Positions 50,943-60,659 of a stretch of DNA of 64,000 nucleotides are shown here, piece after piece. Each line of letters begins with the position of its first letter. Position 1 is the first letter of the stretch. The DNA is from Candidatus Aminicenantota bacterium. Its GTDB lineage: Bacteria > Acidobacteriota > Aminicenantia > Aminicenantales > Aminicenantaceae. Made by a program: the position numbers and the translations under genes. The stretch lies in NCBI GenBank assembly GCA_020344415.1, contig CP070825.1, positions 228,235 to 292,234 of the forward strand, in the 5' to 3' direction. Below the pieces are notes generated by a model. It searched no databases. It was not told the origin of the DNA and saw only the letters and a list, made by a program, of their open reading frames with translations.

Positions 50943-52112
50943 ATGTCCATGCACTGGTCCTACCTTCGAAAATTTATCTCTTGTTCCTTAGGCCTTGCTC
51001 TCATGGCTTTTGCCGGAGCGAGCTTCTATCAAAGCCGCCATCTCAAAGAGCCCGTTGTATTGAGCTCTGGAGTAACCCATGTCAAAAAGCTCAGCAATTA
51101 TTTCTCTGGAATAGAAGGAACCATTAACGATTCAAACGTCTATATCCTAGAAGGAACGAAGCCGGGGGGAACAATTCTTATCCTGGGTGGATCACACCCT
51201 GAAGAACCAGCCGGCCGGCTGACGACCTGGATTCTCACAGAAAACGCTGTTGTAGACCAGGGAAGGTTGATTCTTATTAACTCTGCCAACCGCAGCGCTA
51301 CTACTGTGACCCGTCTTGGTGGAGCTTATCCGCCCGATTTTTCTATCCCCACCTCGTGGGGAGAACAAAAATTCAGGATGGGAGACCGCTGGTCGAATCC
51401 CCTTGACCAGTGGCCAGACCCTGAAGTATACATTCACTATCCCAGCCGTCAAGAACTGGCCTATGTTGATATCCGAAACCTGAATAGAACATGGCCGGGC
51501 CGCTCCAATGGAACCATCACAGAAAGAACTTGTTTTGCCATGACCCAGCTCATCCTGAAAGAAAAAGTGGACATTGTCATCGACCTCCACGAGGCCGAGC
51601 TTCAGTATCCAGTGATAAGCACTATAGTCGCCCATCAAAAAGGGAAGGAATTAGCAGCAATGGCTTCCATGATGATTTCAAGCATAGAAGAATTCAATAT
51701 CGGCATGGAATATTCTCCCTATGCTTTACGAGGTCTCTCTCACCGTGAAATCGGAGACCACACAGAAGCCATATCCCTTCTTCTGGAAGCTCCAGAGCCA
51801 TTCTTGGACGCAACCCGAGGACGGACGGACAGAGCCTTGCTTCTCGAGGGAAAGGATGAGTTTGTAGTCAAAGCTGGAAAACACGGTCTCCTTTTCGAGA
51901 AAATTGACGAGAACGGCTGGCCTGTAGATGTGCGGGTTGGACGTCATTGTTCAACTATACTTCAAATCTTAGAGATCTGGTCTGAAGAGAATCCGGACAA
52001 GGCTGTCGCAGTCAGAGAGGTCCCTCGCTATTCAGAAGTCATCGAGAAAGGAACAGGTCACTTCCTCCGCAACCCAGCCAAAGCTGACCCGAAAACAATC
52101 TATTACGAATAA
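50943..52112 (+). CDS. succinylglutamate desuccinylase/aspartoacylase-family protein (secreted)
   Basis: A 389-residue protein with an N-terminal hydrophobic segment (LISCSLGLALMAFAGASFY). The M14-like AstE/AspA zinc site is recognisable: GSHPEEPAG (HxxE) near residue 80, and the His in VDIVIDLHEAELQYP. Such enzymes remove acyl groups from N-acyl amino acids, or act as amidohydrolases of short glutamyl chains. It lies downstream of the permease and small membrane protein, and converges with pgsW-pgsC-pgsB. A role in trimming or recycling a glutamate polymer is an inference from that context. Confidence 0.85.
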   Translation: MSMHWSYLRKFISCSLGLALMAFAGASFYQSRHLKEPVVLSSGVTHVKKLSNYFSGIEGTINDSNVYILEGTKPGGTILILGGSHPEEPAGRLTTWILTENAVVDQGRLILINSANRSATTVTRLGGAYPPDFSIPTSWGEQKFRMGDRWSNPLDQWPDPEVYIHYPSRQELAYVDIRNLNRTWPGRSNGTITERTCFAMTQLILKEKVDIVIDLHEAELQYPVISTIVAHQKGKELAAMASMMISSIEEFNIGMEYSPYALRGLSHREIGDHTEAISLLLEAPEPFLDATRGRTDRALLLEGKDEFVVKAGKHGLLFEKIDENGWPVDVRVGRHCSTILQILEIWSEENPDKAVAVREVPRYSEVIEKGTGHFLRNPAKADPKTIYYE

Positions 52113-52137
52113 TATCCAGGAAAAAATATTCATACAT

Positions 52138-52160
52138 AAAAAGGGGACAGTCCCCTTTTT
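52138..52160. terminator. GGGGACAGTCCCC hairpin between convergent genes
   Basis: AAAAAGGGGAC-AGTCCCCTTTTT is near-identical to 14850-14871. It lies between the deacylase and pgsW ends and can stop transcription in both directions. Confidence 0.7.
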
Positions 52161-52210
52161 CACTTTTTCACACGGCGATGCTTTGCGCCGAGGAATTAAA
52201 CTCTTCTGCA

Positions 52211-52237
52211 GGTGGGCTTGATGAATCAAGCCCCCAC
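52211..52237. repeat. 27-nt palindromic repeat, copy 7
   Basis: Arms GGGCTTGAT and ATCAAGCCC, with flanks as in copy 1. It ends just before the pgsW stop. Confidence 0.85.
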
Positions 52238-52247
52238 AAAAACTCTT

Positions 52248-53360
52248 TTAAAGTCTATTTCGAAAGATGCAGAAAATTATCACCAGGAAAATATAAAAGG
52301 CAGCAAGAATAAGAAAAGACAACTGTTTCTCTCTCGCAAGCTGGTATATCTTCCCATCTCCTGGTTCGGGAAGTGGAACCGGATCCCACGGAAGCCCATA
52401 TCGCTCGACAAGGCCTCTAATATTGAGAAGGTGAATCACAGGTGTTTTACGGAGGGCCATTTCGAACAGAACTCCCCGTTTTTGAGGAGGTGGTATTCTT
52501 TTAATCTTTACCAGCCCAGGGTTCAGCTTTAATATCTCAGAATCATCGCCGATGTTGGACCAATTTCCTCCGATATTGATGAAGGCCTTTATTCCATTCA
52601 TTCCAGCCTTCTCTTTATAAGCTTCCATTCTCTTCTCGACATTCCGTGTTAAATCATGCTCACGGATAAATAAAACTCCCCTCTTGCTTGTTTCTTCCAA
52701 GAAAGAGACAAGGCCCCCAGGAATAATATCTTCCTCTGAATCTTTATCCCCACCTAAAGAAAAAGCGATCGGTTCTCGATCAAATATTCCATTCCTTAAA
52801 AGGCAATCGTGTATGTGAAGTAAATGGAAATCAGGATTGTTGGCTCCCCACTGGGAAGCCCCGAGTGAACTGATCACCAGAGGCTTCAAATCCAGGGCTT
52901 TTGCTGCTGATAATACAGCCACTATCAAGGCGGGAAAAGAACCTGAGGCTCCCACTGCTATCGTATCACCCCGCCTTACACTCGACTCATCTAGAAGGAA
53001 AACAATCAAGCCTGCGATATTGGGATTTGTGGTTGTCCTCTTAGCTTCCAGACTCCCGAGTGACGTAGTGAGAGGAGAAAACTCCAATCCAATGAGTCCT
53101 GTCATATTGATATCACTGTCCCTATCAAGGGTAATCCCTCTTTCCTCCTGGCATCCTCTGATAATGTCCACAGCTTCACGCATGATTCTCGAGGCTTCAG
53201 TCATCTCTCTTTCAATTCGAGAGACGTCTCTAAACGGGATATGCCTCGACAGCACAAAAAATAAAACACTCAAAGCAAATAGTATAAGGATTGGCCTATG
53301 GTTTTTTTCGGTTCCCGCCTTAGGGATATCTCTTTTTTGGACGAAAAATTTATTTACCAT
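52248..53360 (-). CDS. pgsW: poly-gamma-glutamate system protein (PgsW-like)
   Basis: About 370 residues from the ATG at 53360. A longer frame starts at 53435, but its first 25 residues are read from the 61-nt dispersed repeat, so it is likely spurious. One N-terminal membrane segment (PILILFALSVLFFVLS) and one at the C terminus (LSFLILAAFYIFLVIIF) bracket the domain. Segments GDTIAVGASGSFPALIVAVLSA and LGASQWGANNPDFHLL are typical of the PgsW family. PgsW is found in some phyla with pgsB and pgsC and is thought to help make or export polyglutamate. No clear Shine-Dalgarno site remains next to its start. Confidence 0.78.
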   Translation of the reverse strand: MVNKFFVQKRDIPKAGTEKNHRPILILFALSVLFFVLSRHIPFRDVSRIEREMTEASRIMREAVDIIRGCQEERGITLDRDSDINMTGLIGLEFSPLTTSLGSLEAKRTTTNPNIAGLIVFLLDESSVRRGDTIAVGASGSFPALIVAVLSAAKALDLKPLVISSLGASQWGANNPDFHLLHIHDCLLRNGIFDREPIAFSLGGDKDSEEDIIPGGLVSFLEETSKRGVLFIREHDLTRNVEKRMEAYKEKAGMNGIKAFINIGGNWSNIGDDSEILKLNPGLVKIKRIPPPQKRGVLFEMALRKTPVIHLLNIRGLVERYGLPWDPVPLPEPGDGKIYQLAREKQLSFLILAAFYIFLVIIFCIFRNRL

Positions 53361-53366
53361 GATTAT

Positions 53367-53427
53367 GAGATTGCGCAGCCTGTTGCGAGCGCAGCGTGGC
53401 AATCCTCTTTGCTCCTCGCAATGACAA
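53367..53427. repeat. 61-nt dispersed repeat, copy 2, between pgsC and pgsW
   Basis: 38 identical bases with 8385-8422 and a closely matching remainder. It lies between the pgsC stop and the pgsW start, inside the operon, where it supplies an in-frame false N-terminal extension to pgsW. Confidence 0.85.
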
Positions 53428-53436
53428 TCGTACAAG

Positions 53437-53871
53437 TCAGAACATTAGAATCACTCTTACTAAGAAATAAGTGACAATGGAGACCACAAACATGGAGGCC
53501 AGAGTTGGAATATACCTCTGCTTTTCCAAATTGTTGGCCAGAAGTCCTGGAATAATCCAGCCGATAGCCCTGAGTCCTACAGGATCAGAGAAAAAATGAG
53601 GCAATAGAAAGAACCAGAGCTGTGCCCAAATTCCTCCAAGGAGAACAAGCATCACAAATCTTCTCTTGCCAAACAGGATGAGAAAACGAGACAGAACTTT
53701 ATATGAATAGAGACTCAAAAAAGCTACTGCAATCGTGGCTAGTACCCTGAATGGCTGGTCAAGATAAAGAGCTACATAAGCGGGGACAATAATCCCTCCA
53801 GGATAGATATCCATGATTTCTGCATACAGGACTGCAACGATGAGGCCGATAAAAAGCGTCTCATAAGTCAT
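53437..53871 (-). CDS. pgsC: poly-gamma-glutamate biosynthesis protein PgsC/CapC
   Basis: About 144 residues from the ATG at 53871; the longer frame to 53904 overlaps pgsB more and lacks a site. A polytopic membrane protein: TLFIGLIVAVLYAEIMDIYPGGIIVPAYVALYLDQPFRV matches the CapC/PgsC N terminus, with more segments to the end. PgsC forms the membrane synthase with PgsB. The start overlaps the pgsB stop by 11 bases, so the two are coupled. Confidence 0.9.
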   Translation of the reverse strand: MTYETLFIGLIVAVLYAEIMDIYPGGIIVPAYVALYLDQPFRVLATIAVAFLSLYSYKVLSRFLILFGKRRFVMLVLLGGIWAQLWFFLLPHFFSDPVGLRAIGWIIPGLLANNLEKQRYIPTLASMFVVSIVTYFLVRVILMF

Positions 53872-55030
53872 AGGACTCCCCCACTCTCTCCCAATAATCA
53901 ACAATCTCTCTCCCGATACCTCCCATATTCCCCATTCCCACTAAAACAGCCTCTCCTTTCACAATTCCGGAAATTTTTTCCATAACTCTCTCAGGAGATT
54001 TTTCTTTCAGAACAAATAGCTCTGCATTGCTCCTCAATTTTAACCTCCTCTTCAGAGCGTGCGTGTGATCTCCGATGAAAAAGAGCCTCTGAAACTCAGG
54101 GAAGGCCCCCTCTTTCAGCGCTTTGAACCACTGAAGGGTCCTATCACCTCTGTCCCGCCTTAGATTGAGAAGGCCAACCATTTTATCTTTATTTAGAGGC
54201 ATTTTTTCCTGAACGCTATCCAGAACAAACCTCGTAGATTCCGGGTCATTGGCTGCAAAGACACTGACAAAGTGCCATCGGTAAGGTGGTGAGCCTCGAT
54301 CCGCGCTCCAGGTTCTAGGCCTTCCAAAATCTGGCTGAGCCTTGGCCATCCCTTGAAGAGCAACTCCTCTGTCTATCCCCAGAAATTCAATGACAGCTAA
54401 AGACAGACTTATATTTTCTTGAAATTCAAAAGAAGGGAGTTTTTTTCCTGATTGAAAATACTCTTGCAAAGAGTTCTCAGGAACCTGGATGAGTCTGGAG
54501 TTCGCAGCTTTTGCTTTCTCTTCAAATACCCTGAAAAACTCAGCCTCAGGGATGAAAACTGTACTCCTCTCAGGGATTGAAGCTGCTAGCGAGCGAGCAA
54601 TCTCTTCTTTTGAGGAGCCCATCTCCGCCAAATGGTCAAGACGAACATTAGTAATAACCAGAATTTGAGGGCTCATCATCTGGACTGATTCGGCGAAGCT
54701 CACCTCAGGGTGGATGCTCATTATTTCCGAGACCAGAGCCTGTACATGAAGCTCTGCTCCTTGCTTCAGGATCTTTTTTCCCTCAAGAATGGATGGAAGA
54801 CCTCTGCGCACAATCTCTTCTTCTTCTCCATCCGGAAAGATTATGACAGGCTTCGTACCCGTTGTCTTGGCGAGCACACTAAAACCAGCTTCTTTTAAGG
54901 AAGCGGCGATAAGCCTTGTGACGCTCGACTTCCCCCTAATCCCTGTCACACAAATCCTACGGGGGATGACTCTACTTCTTCGGGATAGAATGATCCTCTC
55001 TGCTATTAAATAAATAACAAAAAGGGCCAT
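53861..55030 (-). CDS. pgsB: poly-gamma-glutamate synthase PgsB/CapB
   Basis: A 389-residue Mur-ligase-like amide ligase. An N-terminal membrane helix (MALFVIYLIAERIIL) leads to the nucleotide loop VTGIRGKSSVTRLIAASL, followed by TTGTKP, LVITNVRLDHLAEMG and VGLLNLRRDRGDRTLQWF. PgsB activates and links glutamate gamma-carboxyls with ATP. It is first in a pgsB-pgsC-pgsW operon. A PgsA export protein is not next to it, and the deacylase gene lies on the opposite strand. Confidence 0.92.
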   Translation of the reverse strand: MALFVIYLIAERIILSRRSRVIPRRICVTGIRGKSSVTRLIAASLKEAGFSVLAKTTGTKPVIIFPDGEEEEIVRRGLPSILEGKKILKQGAELHVQALVSEIMSIHPEVSFAESVQMMSPQILVITNVRLDHLAEMGSSKEEIARSLAASIPERSTVFIPEAEFFRVFEEKAKAANSRLIQVPENSLQEYFQSGKKLPSFEFQENISLSLAVIEFLGIDRGVALQGMAKAQPDFGRPRTWSADRGSPPYRWHFVSVFAANDPESTRFVLDSVQEKMPLNKDKMVGLLNLRRDRGDRTLQWFKALKEGAFPEFQRLFFIGDHTHALKRRLKLRSNAELFVLKEKSPERVMEKISGIVKGEAVLVGMGNMGGIGREIVDYWERVGESYDL

Positions 55031-55098
55031 GCACAGCCCTGATACAAGAAGCTCTCGAATGAATATTCTCCTTAATTGGAAGCAGATGCTTGCTGACC

Positions 55099-57399
55099 TT
55101 ATTCGCCTCTTGCTTTTCTCAACGCCCTCATAAATGTCGAGGAGAAAATATCAGAAAGATCTGACCTTCCAAATTTTGCTTTGATAATCTCAGATATTAT
55201 CTTGAGCATTTGATCCTTTCCTTCACTTTTCCACAAGCATGGCCCGTTGACCATCATCAAATATTCGCTGCCAATGGCCTCTTTAGCTTCTCCCAGTGTT
55301 TTTATGTAAGCCGCAGGCTCTTCGCTCCCCCAGATTAGCCCGAGGGCTGATTCTTTCTTTTTAATGAGTTCCATGACTTCCTTCGCAGGAATATCTCTCT
55401 CGATTAAGACCAGAGGTTTCCTAGAGGCTTCTAAGAGTGCCTTGGCTTCGAAACCACTCGCGCCTTTGACCAAAGGGAGGATGCCGCTTGAATTCAAAGC
55501 CTTGAGGATCTTCTTCCCCTCTTCACTCAATCCTTCCTCTCCGAAAAGCAAAGACGGCTCATCGATGACAACAAAGTAGAGTCCTTGTGCAGCCAGAACT
55601 TCTGCCCATCTTGGATTATCCCGAAAAGAATTGAGGCCCCTGAGACCCGGCATTACCATGGTTCTTCCCTGACGGGCGCTAGAGGAAATTCTACTAGAAG
55701 AGGAATAAAGAGAAAGTCCTTTGGCCTTTTTTATTTTCTCTGAAACATCGAAAAGAGTATTTATAATATCAACCCTTAGCTTATCACCGGATAATCCTTC
55801 CTTTTCCTTGATAATGGCAACCTGCAATTTCACATGGGAATCCTTTGTATCACCATGGGTTCCTATGACATGAACGATCGGTTCGAATTTGAAATTAATG
55901 AGGTTCCTGTATTTCAAGTAATAGGTCTCCTGCCTCATTGGAAGAATGAAGTTGCCCGGTTCTGAAGCCAGTATCTCAACAGCCACATGAACAAGGTCGC
56001 CTGTTTTTTTCAGCATCTCTGGCTTTATCAAATCAATGTCATCTCGACTCTGATGGTACTTGACGGAGGGTCGCGTAATAAGAAAAAATGCAGGAATACC
56101 TTTTTCTAAGAATGGAGTATGATCTGAACCCCCTGGACCCCCACGTCCTGGCTGCACATACTTTAAAATCTCTTTGGGAAGTTTCTCCTTCAGAACTTTC
56201 CAGATTTGAGGACCATAATAGATACCGTTAAAAGGAATCTTTCGTCTTCCGTGACCCACCATATCCATATTTATGTTGACAATAGTTTTTTCGATAGGAT
56301 AGGCAGAATGGTCTGCATAATGCCGCGAGCCCAAGAGCCCCTGCTCTTCAGCGGCCCAGAGGGCAAAAATTACGGTCCTTTTGGGCCTTGCTTTATTAAG
56401 CTTCATGATGCGAGCCAGTTCCATAGTCACCGCTGTTCCAGAAGCATTATCATTAGCCCCGTTCATGACATCTCCCATGGGAGTTATTCCCAGATGGTCC
56501 ATATGGGCACCAATTACGATATACTCATCCTTTAAGACCCTATCAGTTCCCGTAATTTTAGCTATAACATTCCGCGTGGCTCTTTTCTCGTCAAAAATAG
56601 CATTGACAGAGACAAAGACCTTTACCCCTGTTGTCATGGATCTCGGCTCACCTTTTCCATCGATATCCCTGACCAAATGACGCAGTTCTACATCGAGGTC
56701 TTTAAACATGAAATTGGTCACTTTCCGTTCGACTGATAACAATACAAAATCAGGTCTATAAAGCTTTTTATCTACCCTTATCCCAAAAAATCGACTCTGG
56801 GTGGCTGTAGTTGGACGCTGGAAAACAATAATTCCTCGAGCTCCAAGCTGCTGGGCCGCTTCAACTCTTTTATCCATCTTTGTCTCATCACCGAGCTTTC
56901 TCACAAGCCTCTGAGGTGCACCGGCTGAAATAAGAGCAACCTTTCCTTTGATATCGACTCCTGCATAATCATCGTACTTTTTTTCAGGAGAGTGGATGCC
57001 ATACCCTACAAAAACGATTTCAGCCATGAAGTGCCCAGAACCAGAATACCTCTGGACTCGCCAGTCCTCACCATAATAAAAATCTCTCCTTTCCCTATCA
57101 GTAATAACTTCAAATAAAACTCCTTCTTCAATATTCCGATGCTCAATCGTAAAATTCTGAAAATATGTACCATTATCCCCAGCCGGCTCCAATCCCCATT
57201 GTTTAAACTTGGAAGCGATGTATTCTTCACCCATGACACCGCCTGGTTGTCCGCTCTTGCGCCCCAGCATGAAATCCGAAGCTAGAGCCTTAATGTAACT
57301 CCACGCTGCCTGGGCATCGAAAGTAACTTTCTTATCCTTGGCCAGAGATGGAGCAAGTAATAGAAAAGTTACCAATAGTACACAAGTGAATTTTTTCAA
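55099..57399 (-). CDS. secreted M28-family zinc aminopeptidase with PA domain
   Basis: A 766-residue protein. The TTG start is supported by AAAGGAGG 6-7 bases ahead. Signal peptide (KKFTCVLLVTFLLLAPSLA). A protease-associated segment (about 120-240, with KVALISAGAPQ) is inserted before the catalytic domain. M28 zinc ligands: HMDHLGI (His), GANDNASGTA (Asp), WAAEEQGLLGS (Glu-Glu), NINMDMVGHG (Asp) and GGSDHTPFLEKGIPA (His). The C-terminal 260 residues are not assigned. It should release N-terminal amino acids from peptides outside the cell membrane. It is separate from pgsB by about 70 bases. Confidence 0.92.
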   Translation of the reverse strand: MKKFTCVLLVTFLLLAPSLAKDKKVTFDAQAAWSYIKALASDFMLGRKSGQPGGVMGEEYIASKFKQWGLEPAGDNGTYFQNFTIEHRNIEEGVLFEVITDRERRDFYYGEDWRVQRYSGSGHFMAEIVFVGYGIHSPEKKYDDYAGVDIKGKVALISAGAPQRLVRKLGDETKMDKRVEAAQQLGARGIIVFQRPTTATQSRFFGIRVDKKLYRPDFVLLSVERKVTNFMFKDLDVELRHLVRDIDGKGEPRSMTTGVKVFVSVNAIFDEKRATRNVIAKITGTDRVLKDEYIVIGAHMDHLGITPMGDVMNGANDNASGTAVTMELARIMKLNKARPKRTVIFALWAAEEQGLLGSRHYADHSAYPIEKTIVNINMDMVGHGRRKIPFNGIYYGPQIWKVLKEKLPKEILKYVQPGRGGPGGSDHTPFLEKGIPAFFLITRPSVKYHQSRDDIDLIKPEMLKKTGDLVHVAVEILASEPGNFILPMRQETYYLKYRNLINFKFEPIVHVIGTHGDTKDSHVKLQVAIIKEKEGLSGDKLRVDIINTLFDVSEKIKKAKGLSLYSSSSRISSSARQGRTMVMPGLRGLNSFRDNPRWAEVLAAQGLYFVVIDEPSLLFGEEGLSEEGKKILKALNSSGILPLVKGASGFEAKALLEASRKPLVLIERDIPAKEVMELIKKKESALGLIWGSEEPAAYIKTLGEAKEAIGSEYLMMVNGPCLWKSEGKDQMLKIISEIIKAKFGRSDLSDIFSSTFMRALRKARGE

Positions 57400-57605
57400 C
57401 TTAAACCTCCTTTGAGAAAAATAGAAAGGTCTATTATTATAGCGAAATAAATAAAAATAAAAAAAGAAAAAAGGGTAAAAAATACCGATGAATATAAAGA
57501 ATTATTCATTTAAAAAGAGTTTATCAGGTTTACAGCAATATCAGGATAATTTCTTGATATTGCTCAAATAATAAAAGTATCGGCATTTTTTATGAATAAT
57601 TCAGG

Positions 57606-59810
57606 CTAATTAAAAAGAAAGTTCACCTTGAACATGACCACGCGGTCCTCAAGGTATCCTTCTAAGCCAAGATGCCTGGACTCATTGTAGATGAAATAGA
57701 TGCTGGCTCCCGGCTTGTAGATCCAACGGATGAGAAAATTGCTTATGAATATATCCTCTTCGTCATTCCACTGCACAAAGGCCTTGGCAAAAAGATCTGG
57801 AGTAAAAGAACAAATAACCCGGCTGGCAACGATGTTTATTGTGAATTTCCCTCCCTTTACGGGCAAATCAAACCGGTTGCGGTCATAGATGAGTTGGAGG
57901 TTAAGATTTTTTGATAGTTTAAGAAATCCATTGACGCTGACCCTGAAAAGATTGCCATTAAAGAACTGGCCGCGGTTCATTGAGCCCCCAAACGCAATTT
58001 TTTTGCTCTTATCTGACTCGAAAAAACTTACCAGTTGATTAAACCTGTGGACTCCTATCGGGATGAAAACGTCCTCTTTGATTTCGAATTCCTCATCCAA
58101 ATATTCATAGTTTCTCACATAACCGAGAAATAAATAGCTCCCGTCCTGAAAAAGATTAAACATTCCAGTCGTTATATTTCTCGATTCAAGCTGACCTGAA
58201 TGATTCTCGATATACGTTAGATTATTAAAAAGAAATGTCTGGCGGATATTCAGGATATTGGGTCTGGGGCCGATGCCGAAATTTGCTCTTAGCTTCCGAA
58301 TATCCTCTCTAGGGATAAAGCCCATCTCTGAGTTGAAATTCTCTCCTATATCGGTGTAAGAGACGTCAATTCCCAAAAAATCACTATTGTAGAGAAAATC
58401 AAGATAAGCTGCCCAGTCGTTTCCCTTCAATTCAGGGGAAAAGGTCCTGGCAGCAAAGCCCCCCATCTGAAGAGACTGCCCAAAGGCCAGGTTGAAATCG
58501 AAAGCGGCTCCTCGATTATAGGAAGGACTATCCAACGAATCCTTGCTTAAAAACATAACGCCAACCGTTGATTTATCTAGAAAATCTCTTTTGAGGCGAA
58601 AAACCGAAAAATTGGTTTTTTCAATATCGACCTGCTCATCATCTTCCATATAGGAGATCCTGTCAGTCAAAATATCAAGAATCCCAAGAGTATAGCCTCC
58701 GGCTTTTCCGGTTACCCGGGCTCCTCCTATAATAGGAATCTCTGCGCCATCCTCAGACAATCCAATAGTTCGACTGAAAAAGAAAAGCGAAGAAGGAGGT
58801 TCATGCTCTCGGTATCTTTCACCTGCGCGGAAAATATCCGCCCCTTCTAAGAAAAATCCTCGTTTTTCCGGAAAAAAAAGGCTGAATCGAGTTAGATTGA
58901 ATTGTTCCTGGTCAGCTTCGACCTGGGCAAAATCAGTATTGATTGTCATATCTAGCGTAATGTCAGATGTCAAGCGGTACTTGAGATCAATGCCTAAGTC
59001 ACCAGAGCGATTTAGCGATTCCTCCCCTTCTTCTTGAACACCCCCACCGATAAGATAAGGCATCAGATGAACTCTTTTCCCTTTACTCAAATTCTCTAAT
59101 CCTGTGAGATGACCACAATAGGAGATTTTGTACTTTCCAAAATACCCATAATCGCGAAGAATGGGTGCCCAGTAGGATTCCTCTCTCTTTCGTGCGACCT
59201 GGCGTCCGAAATTAATTCCCCAAGTCTGATTCTGGCTTTTTTTAAAACGAAGAGTATAAAATGGAATGGCTATCTCTGCTGTCCAGCCCTGGTTGGTTCT
59301 TCTAACCTTTACCTCCCATATCCCGTCCCAATTCCAGTTGATACTGCCGCCTTCATCCCTTATTAAGGCATCCCGCTTGGCTCCGAGAGGATTAATGATA
59401 AAATAGAAAGCGTTGCGGTGGTCATGAAATGTATCAATGAAGATTTCAAAATAATCATTATCTTCTAGCTCACTATCCCGCCTCATTTCGTTCGCAACAA
59501 TCTTGTGCGGTTGGCTGTCAAAACAAACAACACCTATATAAAGATACTGGTTATCATAAAGGATCCTAATTTCGGTCGGCTCTGTGGCGGATGCTCCTTC
59601 GTTCGGCTCTCGCTGAGTGAGGTTATTAATGAAACGGGCCTCTTTCCAAGAGGATTCACTGAGGTCTCCGTCTAAATTTATAGGTAGAGATATTCTATGA
59701 GCAGAAATCTCGCATTCGCTCGAATCCAGACTGAAGAGGAAACTAGAAGCAAAGAAAAATAGCACGATCATGAAAAAACGGATGCTTTTCTTATAGTTCA
59801 TCTTATTCAC
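57606..59810 (-). CDS. DUF5916 / CBM9-like outer-membrane protein
   Basis: A 734-residue protein with a signal peptide (FFMIVLFFFASSFLFS). GTG at 59810 or ATG at 59801 may start it. The N-terminal CBM9-like domain reads INLDGDLSESSWKEA, YDNQYLYIGVVCFDSQP and EIFIDTFHDHRNAFYFIINPLGAK. The DUF5916 beta-rich part follows, with LDMTINTDFAQVEADQEQFNLTRF, FFPEKRGFFLEG and a long C-terminal stretch of outer-membrane-type strands ending VVMFKVNFLFN. The family is common in Bacteroidetes and Acidobacteria-like phyla, with unknown function, often near peptidases. Confidence 0.9.
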   Translation of the reverse strand: MNKMNYKKSIRFFMIVLFFFASSFLFSLDSSECEISAHRISLPINLDGDLSESSWKEARFINNLTQREPNEGASATEPTEIRILYDNQYLYIGVVCFDSQPHKIVANEMRRDSELEDNDYFEIFIDTFHDHRNAFYFIINPLGAKRDALIRDEGGSINWNWDGIWEVKVRRTNQGWTAEIAIPFYTLRFKKSQNQTWGINFGRQVARKREESYWAPILRDYGYFGKYKISYCGHLTGLENLSKGKRVHLMPYLIGGGVQEEGEESLNRSGDLGIDLKYRLTSDITLDMTINTDFAQVEADQEQFNLTRFSLFFPEKRGFFLEGADIFRAGERYREHEPPSSLFFFSRTIGLSEDGAEIPIIGGARVTGKAGGYTLGILDILTDRISYMEDDEQVDIEKTNFSVFRLKRDFLDKSTVGVMFLSKDSLDSPSYNRGAAFDFNLAFGQSLQMGGFAARTFSPELKGNDWAAYLDFLYNSDFLGIDVSYTDIGENFNSEMGFIPREDIRKLRANFGIGPRPNILNIRQTFLFNNLTYIENHSGQLESRNITTGMFNLFQDGSYLFLGYVRNYEYLDEEFEIKEDVFIPIGVHRFNQLVSFFESDKSKKIAFGGSMNRGQFFNGNLFRVSVNGFLKLSKNLNLQLIYDRNRFDLPVKGGKFTINIVASRVICSFTPDLFAKAFVQWNDEEDIFISNFLIRWIYKPGASIYFIYNESRHLGLEGYLEDRVVMFKVNFLFN

Positions 59811-59998
59811 GTAAACCCAGATGAATCAGCCTGAAATTTTGCCAAATAGACATAATAAACAATATGTTTACAAATTTCCACAGTTTTGGAGTCAGGATAA
59901 GTATTTCCATTTCCGTGACAGTTTCAAAAGCAGTTGCACAAAGGAACAGATATGTGTAAATTCCTTATACTCATTATAAGGAGGCAAGAAACTCTAAA

Positions 59999-60577
59999 AT
60001 GAAAAAAAGGTGCGATTGGACAACAGAAAATGAGCTTTATTTGGATTATCACGACAAGGAATGGGGAGTTCCAGTTCATGACGATCGAAAATTATTCGAA
60101 TTTCTCGTCTTGGACGCAATGCAGGCTGGATTAAGCTGGTTCATCGTCCTCAGGAAACGCGAAAATTTCAGAAAAGCCTTTGATCATTTCGATGCCGGGA
60201 AAATCGCTGCGTACGATGATAAGAAGATAAATGAGTTGCTTTCAAACAAAGGAATCATCCGTAACCGCAGAAAAATTGAAGCAACCATCCAGAACGCAAT
60301 GGCATTTTTAGAAGTTCAGAAGGAATTTGGCAGCTTCGATAAGTACATCTGGCAATTTGTAGAGGGAAAGCCCAAGAAAAACGCCTGGAAAACAATGCAG
60401 GAAATTCCACCCAAATCTGAAGAATCGGATGCCATGAGCAAGGATCTAATGAATAGAGGATTTAAGTTCGTTGGCTCTACAATTTGTTATGCCTTCATGC
60501 AGGCAGCAGGAATGATCAATGACCATACAGTCGACTGTTTTCGTTATAACGAGGTAGATGAAGAGAAAATTGGATGA
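59999..60577 (+). CDS. tag: DNA-3-methyladenine glycosylase I
   Basis: A 192-residue HhH-fold base-excision enzyme. It has the zinc site residues (Cys4 in KKRCDW, His in DYHDKEWG, and the C-terminal His/Cys in NDHTVDCF), and the pocket motif LDAMQAGLSWFIVL. It removes 3-methyladenine from DNA. AAGGAGG lies 13 bases ahead of the ATG, a longer spacing than usual. It is followed by the MocR gene after 82 bases. Confidence 0.95.
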   Translation: MKKRCDWTTENELYLDYHDKEWGVPVHDDRKLFEFLVLDAMQAGLSWFIVLRKRENFRKAFDHFDAGKIAAYDDKKINELLSNKGIIRNRRKIEATIQNAMAFLEVQKEFGSFDKYIWQFVEGKPKKNAWKTMQEIPPKSEESDAMSKDLMNRGFKFVGSTICYAFMQAAGMINDHTVDCFRYNEVDEEKIG

Positions 60578-60659
60578 GTTAAAATATCAATAAATTGGAT
60601 GTTGACGTGTACCAATTGAGGATTTATATTCATAATGAAAACCATAATTTCCGGAGTCA

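Noticed and set aside
53360..53435. Extended N terminus for pgsW
   Set aside because: These 25 codons are translated from the 61-nt dispersed repeat that also occurs in an intergenic place at 8385.
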